A stretch of 64,000 bases of DNA from Ascaris suum (taxonomy: Eukaryota; Nematoda; Chromadorea; Rhabditida; Ascarididae). The stretch lies in the NCBI GenBank assembly GCA_013433145.1, contig CM024179.1, forward strand, positions 1,350,501-1,414,500, read 5' to 3'. The position numbers and the translations under genes were made by a program. How positions within the stretch are numbered: position 1 is the stretch's first letter; each line of letters starts with the position of its first letter. This document shows positions 37,901 through 50,100 of the stretch, in pieces. The notes below the pieces were generated by a model. It was not told the origin of the DNA, did no database searches, and was given only the letters and a program-made list of their open reading frames with translations.

Positions 37901-40900
37901 ATTAGGTTGGGCCTGTATCCAGACGTCGTCTTGGGCTTGAGGGAATCTTTTCTCCGTGGAGTATTAGCGCCTGATGCAGTCATTCTCGCTAACTTCATGA
38001 GTTTGCGGGTCTGATGTGACCTTATGTTTGAGGAATTTGAATGAGAGGAAGACGATTGGTTTATGCATAAGAGCTGGCTGGGGGGAGGGGGGGGGGTGTT
38101 AATGAGAGTGATGTAGCTTCGGTAAAATGTTCATATTACCAGCCATCTTTTCTTGATTTCTTCATTGTCCACATGATGAAGAATGTGGTAGAAGAGTCGT
38201 AAGATGTTTTATGGAGGATACTGTTTACAGTCGGTGAATAGCGGTAGCGCGATGATCGATAGTCGTGCACTGATGGCCGATCTATCGAAGATGAGTTGGG
38301 GAATCGGTCAATTGACTGGTCAGTCTCCGCTGATAATACCTCCACCCAATAACGTCGTTGGTGCTGCGATCAGCTCTCCAGCTAATCTCCATACGGAGCA
38401 GAATCGCGGGTCGAAATATACCGAAACAAGATCAGTACAGCAGAGAAAGCAGGTGATTCGCTTATATCACTTTTAAATTGTTTATTATTATGTGATATTC
38501 TCATTTGCAGTGATTTATTCGGCTCTCGTTTTTAGTGCGTTCCCTTATGTTTGGGAATGATCTACTCGTTTCTGAAGTACTTGGCCAATGATCCTTGCCG
38601 ATTGCTTTTTTTCTAGGCTATTTTTAATTACTAATCGACATGTTGGGGATTATTTTATGCCGTTTTTATTTTTCAGAGATTCAATTTTGAATTGTTTATC
38701 GAGGAAGTTTGTTAGCTGTATTGGCAAATTTTATGTGATTGATGAGCTCAGAAAGCAATTTTAGAGGGGAAATTTGCTATCTGTGTTGGTTGAGTTATTA
38801 GTATGATCGTTATTCATGCTGTGATGCCATTTTATTATTTGGTTTTGAAAAAAAATAGTTCGGAATTTTAGCCATTGCAACTTTATCTGGATTCTATGGA
38901 AAGACTAGAGGATACGGATCGAGGAATGCCAACGAATGGACGCAATGAAGAGAGTGTTGATTTGATACAGTTTTTAGACGATGAAGAGGAGTTGAACAAA
39001 AGTGATGTTATTGATTTATTGATTTTTTTTTTTGCTTTTGAGGTATTTATTGAGGATGGGAAGACTTTTAAGTTATTAGTTGTCTTGAAGTATGACATCT
39101 TGTTATTAGCGTCCTGATGTGGATAATTTTATTGAGTATGCGGAGAATGGGCGATAATGTTTGATGGGATGTTTTCCTCATTAAAAGTTCGGTTCAGCAC
39201 TGACCATAAGATGGATTGGTAGGTGCGTATCTTGATAGTGGATTATATCATTAATCCAGATGACTGAAGATAACGACTTCGGATCTCATCTACGGGGGAT
39301 GGCTTAACTCTCCCTCTGACAGCTTGAATCAAACTGACCTACCTTGGAGGATCGTTAAATTCTGTTGAGTTAAAGCCCATCGGTAACGCTTATTGAATGA
39401 ATGTTAGCTCTGACAATAAGGGATAATATTTCGGTTGCAGTACGTTTGCCAACGTTATCATATTTGACAAACGATAATTGCCTTCTCGATGTGGATTTGG
39501 GCGAATCGTCGCACGAATGTCATGTGCTTGTACCTATGCAAGTGGATCTACCTGGAGTGATTGCGAGCACTTCTGAAGATTCTATGAAGAGTACATCATC
39601 ACAAAAGGTGAAATTCATTTAATTGTCACCGTTAGGACAACATTTCGATCGGGTAGTCATGGTGAGACTTAAAGTTCGATTAACTGATTGAAAGGCTTAG
39701 ACGTTAGGATGGGGTGGGGGGGGGGGGTATTGGTGATACAACGTTGAGTGCATCGTTTTCCGAATATGACAGGTGAAACTGCACTTCATCCGGTCCTGCC
39801 ACCCTGCTCCCTCATTCCATCTTCTTACGGTCGAAAAAACAGGGCATTAATTTCTTTTCCGGATTTCTGGACGATATGAGAGCAAGTTGAACTCGCTGTC
39901 AAGGTTCAGGATGTCTGAAAGGTTTGTTCATAAGCGAACTAGTTCATGTGTACAACTCGAGACAGTACATAGTAATCATTTGTTTTTCCATGATATAGGA
40001 GAATTATCACGAAATTATCACTTTTTAATCACTGATCGTTGTTATCGTTAACAATTCGTTAAGGTTTTCTAGAAGGAATGACAAGAGAGAGAGAGGAGGA
40101 TTTGAGTATTTTCGATGCTGAAAATTTTTGTGAATTAGAAGCAATTCTAGGAGGAGAATAAAGTGAAGCGACTGGGCAGTGATGCAGAGATATTGATACA
40201 AGCGCTGCAAGAGGATGAATTGCGTAGAGCGACCGTCTCGAGTACAAGCACTGTATCCCGACAGGTATTTTCTTTTAATTTACCTATCTGGTAATACATG
40301 CTGAAGTATAGGTGCGTGAGTTGAAAGTAAATGATTTGAAAGTACCGAATGCCGTTCACGGGGCGGCACTAGTTTATGCGCGGAATGGAAATTTTTTAAG
40401 TATTGATGCTTTGCCCAAGTTTTTTTTGGGTGGGGGGGGGGGGGGTGGGGGGGGGGGGGGGGGAGAGTTGTATTGTCATAACACTTCAGCGCATCTTTTT
40501 TACTTAGAAAAAACTTGTGTTATAAAAAAGTGCTCTCCGCACAACACTGATGGACGTTCGGTGTAGTGACGTTAAAACATTTGTTGTTGGTAAAATTTTG
40601 GGCGTTTTTTAAACGCGAGACCGTCATTAAAGTTTGCCAAGGTTTATTTATGGTGTTATGCGCGTATTTGATGCCCTCAGGCATTGAATATTCGGAGTTT
40701 TTTTCATCGGCTCCTTCCATAAGTATGCTCCAATTCTGTCTGGTTGCCGACATTCCCTCCTCCCCTTCCCCTTTCTCAATCATCGCATTCTTTAGCCCAT
40801 TCCATTCACAACATTTCACCTTACATTTCATTTCGTTGTAATTTCCTGTTTCATTTCATTGGGTTTTTTCTTTCCATTATATATCATATAATGGAAGCAA

Positions 40901-41056
40901 CGAAAACTTAATGAAGTCTTTCATTATCTTGTTAGGAATTCTTTTATTTGCTAAATAAAACTTTCTTAGTTATTTTGATTTATTTTTTAATTTACTTTAA
41001 TTTCCACCATATTTTCTGATGCGCTTACTTTTCATCTTCACATAGAAGAACGTCTA

Positions 41057-41132
<76 letters not shown>

Positions 41133-44100
41133 TGTTTTTGTTCAATAACATATTTGTGCGCTATTGTAGAAGTGGATTTCGCTTGCTGATTGTCTCTATC
41201 TCGTGTATTATAGTGCATTGATTTATCCGTGATGCATTGGTCAATTATAGATGGTAACAAATTATTCACCGCATTGCTATGACTAAGATTCGTGTGATCA
41301 ATAGGATCTATAGAGAGATGTCTAGCTCGAGTCGTTCATTTAGGAGGGTCTTCATCAAGAGAGTGGGGGGGGGGGGAGGGGGAGAGGAATGGGAGAATTC
41401 GATGTTGAAATGTCCAAAAAATTAGCCATAGGATGAGTAATGTGCTAAGAAAAACTATTGCTTATGATCCATTTCGGCGAGATGAATATAGATTTTAATG
41501 GGTACAGATTTTAGACAAGCATAATGTTTCCGAATTGCTTATGGTCATGATTCTATCGAATCCACTTTGACAACTTCGAAGCAGTTAGGGGTCTCACTGC
41601 CCTCTCTCTCTTCCTCCCTTCCTCTCTCCCTTCTAGGTTCTAACACCTTTCTAAGTATATTTATTTGATGTAGGTTTTGAAGGTACTTTAAGGTAAACTA
41701 CACTGGTATTTAAGAGTGGAGAGTATCATCTTATCGAAGGTGCATACCTTCGAAACGACTTTTGCCTCGTCTTTCCGATCTTCTTCGTTTGAGTTTTGTT
41801 TAATATGGCTATCATATTTGAGAGTCAACGTAGTATTTTTATAGATTGTTTTGTGCGATATAGTATGAGGTCTAAATTCACTTTGTGCTGAAACAAATCT
41901 TTCATTCATTGATAATCGCAGCTTGTGTTAATGTTAAATTCTATATCCTTAGTTATTGCTAGCATAACCTCTCTCTCTTTTTTTAAATCGTTAGACTCCA
42001 GTTGTATTTTTGTCATTTTATTTCTGTCAGTTTGATAATAGATTTATATAATCTTATCGATAGTGGTTTTACATATTCAGCGAGAGGCAAAGTAGATTAG
42101 GTGGGAACGATCGTCCTGTTTGGAAGTTTTTGGTGGTATATAGAGGGAAAGCGCTAGAGGCGATCAAAGAAACCAGAAGTGTGGATGTGTCCGTCTGAAA
42201 CTGTCTACACCTTTGTGGAATATCTTTTCCCGGCTAATTCGTTGTTGTCGATAGGTATTTGGGACCTCTCGGCGTGAATAAACCGTACTGGAAACGTCCA
42301 CATTGTATAGTTTATTGTTCTATGAGTTTATTGTATAATCGTCCTTGATATTTAGTTTATTTGTATATTTATGTCTGAGTGTGTATCCACGTTGTATATA
42401 GGTATTCGTAAAGGTGGACAAATATGGGCGTAGAAAGATTAACGAAAACGCCATTCGAAGAACCGTCATCTAAACGGTCTAGGATTGGTACCAGTGTTTC
42501 AAATCAGGTCATTTTTTTCAAGTACACCTTATATGATGGTTTATATGAATGTTGAAAATTTTGTATTATCTGTGCAATATTATTCTCTGTCGTTTATGTT
42601 GTCTTTTAATTTGTATGAGTATCCAACTATGCTATACGTCTAGGATTTCAAAATCATCTTCTGTTCCTTCAAAAATGGAGCAATAGTGATAAATAAGTTT
42701 CATTCGGAGAGTAAGTAAAAATATCCGCATTTGGAAGGTGTCTCAAAGGTGATTTTTTTTCTGGCGTTATTTCCGCTTGCAATGATTGGTTTAATTTGCA
42801 AAAAACGCGAATTGTGCTTTACAGTTTGATGTGTTTTCCTGTTTTTTAAAAAGCTTTCTTTTATTAGTTGTGGAAATTTCAATTTGATAGTATACATTAA
42901 TCAATAATTTCCGTTTATGTAAATTAAAATAAAAAAAATGTGTTTTTTTTTCGCTATTGATTTTTTATAGGAAAAGTGAGGCGATTTTTTTTTTCAGTTT
43001 TTTTGAAAGTTATTTGAATAATTTGAGTGACTTGTTGCAAATTTCTTGAGAAATTTATTTAGAAGTTATTTTGATTGTATGAGAGGTTTGAATGCCTCTT
43101 AGATGAAATATACTTGTATAAGAATAGAGAGTACAGTTGTTTTTTTAGGAAGTAATGGCACCAAAATTAGATTGGATGACGTTTTCTTTCGAAGAGGACA
43201 GTATTGATTCGCATCCGTACGGTGTCTCACCTTGCACACTTTTACAGGTAACGAGTTAAGGTCTCCAAACTTTTGCAGGTAATGGTACTAAGTTCGCATT
43301 TTTTTTTTTGAAGTTGGAGTAATAAATAAAAGCATTTCAGAGTGCTGCAGAAAATACGAAATGTTGGGCACATTACATTAAATGTAGTATTTTAAAGTTT
43401 GCTGCGTGAGAATTTCTAGGTAATATTTTGATGCTTTTTTATATTCTTGAAATCTTTAAATACAACCGGAAGCAGAGCAAAGTCATCGATTACTTATTCG
43501 AGGATTGGGATTGAACATCTGGCACATCGAGTATGTTTTGTTATCTAATTCCTCGATAACTTGGCTCAAGGTTTACTTGGCTTATGACGTTGTGATCGTA
43601 AGTATTACGATATCATTGCTTGAGATAAATTTATGGCTTAGAGAGATGCATTTATATGTATAAATTCTCTTTATTTAGCGGCAACACAGAACGTCTTGAA
43701 ATGTTCGACGAATTGATGACCTTTAGGTGCTCATTAGTGGTATTAATATATTTATCGCGTAATCGTATAAACAATATGACGTTTGAGAATATCAACATAT
43801 ATCTTGATTAGAGTTGGTCGTCATTGATGGTATTAGAGATGAGGGGAAAAGCTTCGGAAAATGTTTGGTCTTCTAACGAGCGGAATTCCTAGAAATGGGG
43901 ACAATCCTTAGAAATTTTCCTTTCTACGCATATAACATTTTTATGGATCGTTGTTGATTGATATTTAAGGCGCTAACAATGTCGAACGCATCAGATGGTA
44001 TAAATCTGGAACGTCTGGAAACGGTTGGCGATTCGTTTTTGAAATACGCGGTGACGGATTATCTCTTTCATATGAATCCAGAACAGCATGAAGGTAAACT

Positions 44101-47100
44101 CAGCTTTGCGAGAAGTAAAGAGGTAAGAGTTTACCGTTTTCTCTATATTCTGATATTTTATAAAGTTATAAAATAATATTTAATAAAGCAGTAAGTCGTA
44201 TAGTAAGTTATGCAGTGAAATAATTTATAGCTGATAAGATTATAGAAATATTCGTTTTTTTCCTCGATTATATTTCGTTTTATTTTTCATGAAAGAAAAA
44301 GTATAAGATGAAATTATGTTACAATCATTTATTCAATTATGTTTTGTTTGGATTTGAGTCGTTTATCACTCTTTTTCTTCTATTTTTATGCCTCTTTAAT
44401 GGTTTTGTTGTAAGGAATGAAGGCAGATTTTTGCGAAGTTTTTACAAGGTTTTTAAGTTTTAAACTAGGTTTATTTTCTCAAGCTGGTGTAAACATAAGC
44501 TTAATGAGGGTAAATCTTATTGGTATAGCGAAGTTGATGGTCGTATTAACGAAGTTGTTTAGGTATAGGTAATTATTGGTCAAACTTAAGGTATAATTTA
44601 GTGAAGTTTAGTTGATTGTCGTATTATTATTGATATTAGAAACTGTAAAGGTTAGTAATGAGGAATTTTTTTTTTGGTGGAAAAATTTAGCTGCTTCTAG
44701 GTTTCTAACTGTAATTTATATCGACTTGGTAAGAAACGCAATCTACCATCGTTAATGGTTGGTGCAAAATTCGATCCAAATGACAGCTGGCTGCCTCCAT
44801 GGTTGGTCTTGATTGATTCGTTTGAAGTTTTGATTTTTTTTTTTTTTTTTTTTGGTTATTTGGTTGGTTGATGCTGAGAAAAGGGAACAGCTGAATTACA
44901 TATTTGAGCAATAAGAGGCGGAAAAAGAAGCAAGCTGAATTGCACTGGCTGGTGGAGTAATTTTCATCCATCTCAGAATGAGAGCTGTAAGGAGGGTATA
45001 ATGCGGTAATGTTGTTTTTTTTTCTTTGATTACTTCCCCCCTCCCCCCACCACCTCCCCCTCCTCCTCATCTCTCCTCTATCTCTCTTTCATCCCCCCCC
45101 CCCCCCCTCCCCCCCCCCCCCCCAGTGTTTTTTATTATCTATCAAAGAACATTTGCTTATAAAAGTGTTGACTGAATGATTATATTGCACAAATTAAAGC
45201 TCGACCATGCTTATGTAACTGAATAAATATTATTTTTTATAATTATTGGATTTTTTTAAATAGTATTGTCTTTTATAGTGTAGTTGAGATCTGTTGTATT
45301 AAATTCAGCACAGTACTGTTGTAGTTTCTGATTATATGTTTTCATTTTTTGATATTTTCCATGACGAGCATAATGTTCAAATTGAAGCGGGAAGATTGGT
45401 TGATTTAAATGAGTGAAGCTCATTGCGTACGGGGAAATAAATTACCCAACTGGAAAATAAGCAATAAAAATTACCAAAATGCGGGTATATATTTGCAATA
45501 TAATCGTTTACCGGAATAAGCCGTAAATGTTATTTTGAGGCTTCTATTAGGCGTAATCGAGACGATATTTGCTATTGGGAATAGTGAGCTTTATCTCTGA
45601 TGTTCTCTGACATCTGTTTGAATGATGGACTCGGATTTGAAGAGTAATCGGGACGATGAGTTTTTAGCTATGCACCAACATCTGATTTCAAAGCGCCAAA
45701 TTCAAGTGATGCAGAGGAACGTGATAAAATCATGGAAAAAGTGCTGGAGGGAAGTGCAGCCATCGAGCAAACTGTATGTTCTCTATATTTTTTGTTACTG
45801 AGGGTATCTATTATTTTTATATTTTGATTGGTGTTAGAAGCATATAATTAATACTCTCTTCTACGATACCCTATAATTTGAATTGGATTTTCGTAAATTT
45901 CATAGTACGCTGATGGCGGCGGAAATATTTTCACTCCGTTTTGTTAGAAGAAAGTCGCATTTAGTTGTTGTGTTGATAAAAGACGTTAGTGATGTTTTTC
46001 GGAATTAAAGGAAGTCTATCGGAGACTAAGGTTTGAGAAAGTTTTATATCAGATTCCTAAATTGTTTAATTTACAGCTTAATGAGCTAAAAAACTGCAGA
46101 AAGCTTAAAAACTAATAATGCGACCTTGAGCCTTTACATGAAACTAAAATTTTCAGCATTCGACCAAGTTTTATAGTTAATTTTTAGAACGTGAAAACAA
46201 ATTGTGTAAGAGGTCGGAACGGAGATGAGGTTTATACGTTGACATTCTACTGACCCGATCGTAGTTGGAGGAGTTGAAACTTAATAAAACACTACTGTGA
46301 ATATTATAGAATTTCCAGGTGAAAGTACGAACAGGTTGGGATGAGGCAGATTCGAGCAGCGAAGTACGACAAATTAGTGATGGCGTCGAAACAATCAACT
46401 TCCCGAGGGTAAATGCTTTGTGGTCCGTTGAGCTGTCCGGAATGTCCGGATATCAGGACGAAAACGGGAGGGCATTGAAGCTGTTTTGTGTTGTTCGTTT
46501 GTCAGGTTTGATTGCTAACGGTAACATCTGAGCAGCATTGGTTTAGCTGCACTTGGCTCAGAATATAAATTATGAACGCGGACAATGCTTTAATGAATGT
46601 ACATAGTTGCAATAGTTAAGAGCGGTTCTAGGCGCATATGGATCTGAACATAAGACCATAAGCTTACCGTTTTGGCATGCTACCAGTTTTACCATCTTCG
46701 TTGATATTGTTGAGTTCAGCAGATAAATTGGATTTCTGGATGTGATAAAGTCATGAACTGTATGAATGAGTTATAGCTTAGTAAGGAAGAAGGAAGATAT
46801 GACAATCTTCTAGTTTTTATGGACTAACGAGAATGGTTTTCGGTGGGACGAAATAAGGTTTTTTTGCATGTTCATATTTGAAAAAAGAAAGTTCAATGTA
46901 AAGAATTCGCTCGCCAACTGGTTCAGAAGATCCTGACCTCAAAAAAAAAAAAATCCTCCCTCAGAATGCCGGTGTTAAATTATAGGGTGTGGCGTCAACA
47001 TGGGATGTTGCGGAGGAAATCTCACCTTTGCCGTATAATATGCTGACGCAGCAATACCTTGGCGACAAATCAATTGCGGATGCCGTGGAAGCGCTAATTG

Positions 47101-50100
47101 GAGCACATTTGCTCGAGCTAGGTCCTACGGCAACCCTGAAGTTCATGAAGTGGGTAGGACTTAAGGTTCTTACTGAACCGGTCACTCTCGACCCACCGCT
47201 GTTGAGATTCATCGACACACCACAAGAGGTAATCGCGTCTTCTTTTTTAAAACTTTAATTTATCATATATTGTTTTTGATTAAAATAAAGTGACGAAGTA
47301 AGGAATTTGTGGTTTCTGTATCACTTTGATCGTAAATTTTTTGAAGCGTTGTAACAAAGTTTATCTAGAAATAAGGTTGGTGATGAAAGCTGTATTTGTA
47401 ATTTGCATTATGAAATATGCAAATTTTAGCCGGAATTAGCGATGTGCAAATTGAATGAGTTTTGGGTGCAATTCCAATTCTCGAAGCTTGAAGATTCAAT
47501 TTGTTATCGATTCAAGGATCGAGCATATCTTCTACAAGCGTTCACTCATGCTTCTTATTACAAAAATAGGATCACTGGATGTTATCAGGTGAGTAGATTG
47601 TTTTCATTTATTTATTATTTAAGCTTATATTTATTTATGGTGCCGTTGTTTATTACCTTGATTAATTTCTCGTGATACCTGTCATACGTTCGACTATCAC
47701 ACCTGTCATTTTATTATCTTTATTACGCTTAGTGATATTAAGTTCTATTTGATTCATGTGAGCTTCTATGTGATTTGCATTTTAAATATGGCCATTATTC
47801 GATAAAAAACTTTTCAAGTTATAATATTTTTAAGCGATTGGAATTTCTCGGCGATGCTGTGCTCGATTATGTGATAACACGTTTCCTTTTCCAACATCCT
47901 CGGCAATATAGTCCAGGTGTATTGACTGATCTCCGCTCTGCACTTGTCAATAATACCATATTCGCATCACTTGCCGTTAAATATAACTTCCATAAGGTTG
48001 GTGTTTTTTTAAATTGTTTTTAATCGTTTCTTTTTTTCAAAAGTGATCCTCAACATAAGGCTGTTGGAGGTGGAAAGGTCAGTTGTGCTATACTTGAGTG
48101 CTGTTTCTTAATGATATAGGCATAACCGATAGATCGCATGTATTATTCGTTCTTTTAGGGTGAACTGTGTTAATATTTTTATTTTAAAGAAGTGTATAGT
48201 ATTTAGTTAAGTTTGAATGGAATTTGCTATAAATATGAATTTTTGAGGTTGATTGTGAATTCAGTCTTATCTTATTTGTGAATGGATATCAGTTGTAAAT
48301 AAAATATCATATAGTATCTTGAAAGTTTAGTTGTGGAAGTTATCAGTTGTTGTTATATTGGCAGATTTGTCACTTATTATTGTTATATTTGTTCGTAATT
48401 TCGGTATTGATTAAATACATCCGTTTAGGATATATCAAGCATTAAGAGGTGGGCACAATTTTTTTTTTTTTTTTGTGGTAATATAATATTGCAATATTGA
48501 ACTTGAATTGTTTTATTTTCAGCATTTCGTTGCAATGTGCCCGGGTTTGCATCATATGATTGAAAAATTTGTGCGCCTATGTGCCGAGAAGAATTTCTCA
48601 GGCGCAAATTTCAATGCCGAAGTAAGTTGACGACGTCGATTATTTTATGTCGGTTTTAGGAGACGCCAAATTTATGATTAATTACTCTATGAGACATTCT
48701 TTTTTACTTCATGAAATTGTGGAACTATAAAGGGAGAGAAAAGCACCACCACTCTTCCTCGTCCCCACGTCCCTCTACACCCTCCCCTGTCCTATTATAT
48801 GAAGTGGCCAATGTATGCAATGAGTGGAACATCAAAAATTGGTCACTAGCCATAGGCAGAGAGACGGCAAAAATCTGAAGGTGTTGTTGTTTTCTTTCTT
48901 GCAATTGCCTAAATCCTATGCAAATGCAGAAGAATTGATAAATTATAGTTTTGATTTGAGTAGAATCGAAAGCAATTTTTATCTGGCTAGATTGGTGGCA
49001 TATATTTTCTGAGCGTTTTGGTACCACAGTCGCCAGATTTCCCTCTCCACCTCCACCCATTCCTTAATTTTTATACCCAGTCGAGGTTGTTAGCTATCAT
49101 ATGTTATCCCTATGGATGTGATGTGTATGTATTATATGGTTATTCATGCAGATGTATATGGTAACAACAGAAGAAGAGATAGATGAAGGTGAAGAGGAAG
49201 ATATTGAAGTGCCAAAAGCAATGGGTGATATTTTCGAGTCAGTCGCTGGTGCTATCTACTTGGTAAGTTCTTTACAACTCTTTCGTAATTGTTTTCTTAT
49301 CTATTTTCTCTCATAATGTTTGGGGAGATCAGTCAGTGCTCTATACTTTGGGAGAAGAAATACTGAATGGTTTATTTCAATGTTATTCTCGACATCAAGT
49401 AATCTTTGTTCAGATTGCTTTGGATCAATGACCGCAACGATGGTCAGAGGTTGCGAGAGGGAAATATTTTTTGAATATGCAATTCTTGCATGGATAGATT
49501 TTAGTTCATGATGAACGTTTAATAATATTAGCAAAAGAGAGGGGAGAAAAACTCTAGAGGTGAAATTAAACCCGTGTTTTGTTAGAAGGGACAATACCCT
49601 TTATGCGGTCAAATATTTCATTTTATTTGACATTTGTTTTTGTTTCTTTCGATGTTGTAATTTTTTATATCGCATCCAAAATTGATTTTTGAATTAATTG
49701 TGCTTAGAACATCATTTTGATATGTATCTGCATCTCTTCGTTTACGCAGCACTATTCACAATCATTGCAATAATATATGGTGTTTACTCCTCAGAGGTGT
49801 TTATTTATCGTTTTAAAAGGAAGGGGATATTTTTTTGCAACCTATAACGATGGAACTTAGTGCTATGATAACAGTTTTTATTTGAACAAGCTGAATGATG
49901 CTATATGAAGTTTTCGAAATATAAGCGAGGTGAAATTTTCATTTAAAGCGACCGATCGGTCATGAAAACCGTCAGGTGAGCTTACAGGTAAAAATGGTTG
50001 TGATTTCAATCGTACTACTGTGATTTTATAATACAGGTATACTATAGGTGAATAGAGGTGAGTGACTTCGATAATATAGTGATTTGTTTTAGGATAGTGG

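Larger units (their letters stand above)
40265..43148 (+). other. largest Dicer intron (2.9 kb)
   Basis: Both flanking exons are in phase 0 and join directly. It contains poly-G and (TA)n tracts. A short open segment at 42437-42509 ([16 protein letters not shown]..., ending in a CAG|GT donor) looks coding but fits only in a phase the neighbours do not offer, so it is not included; it could be an alternative exon of the linker. Confidence 0.5.
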
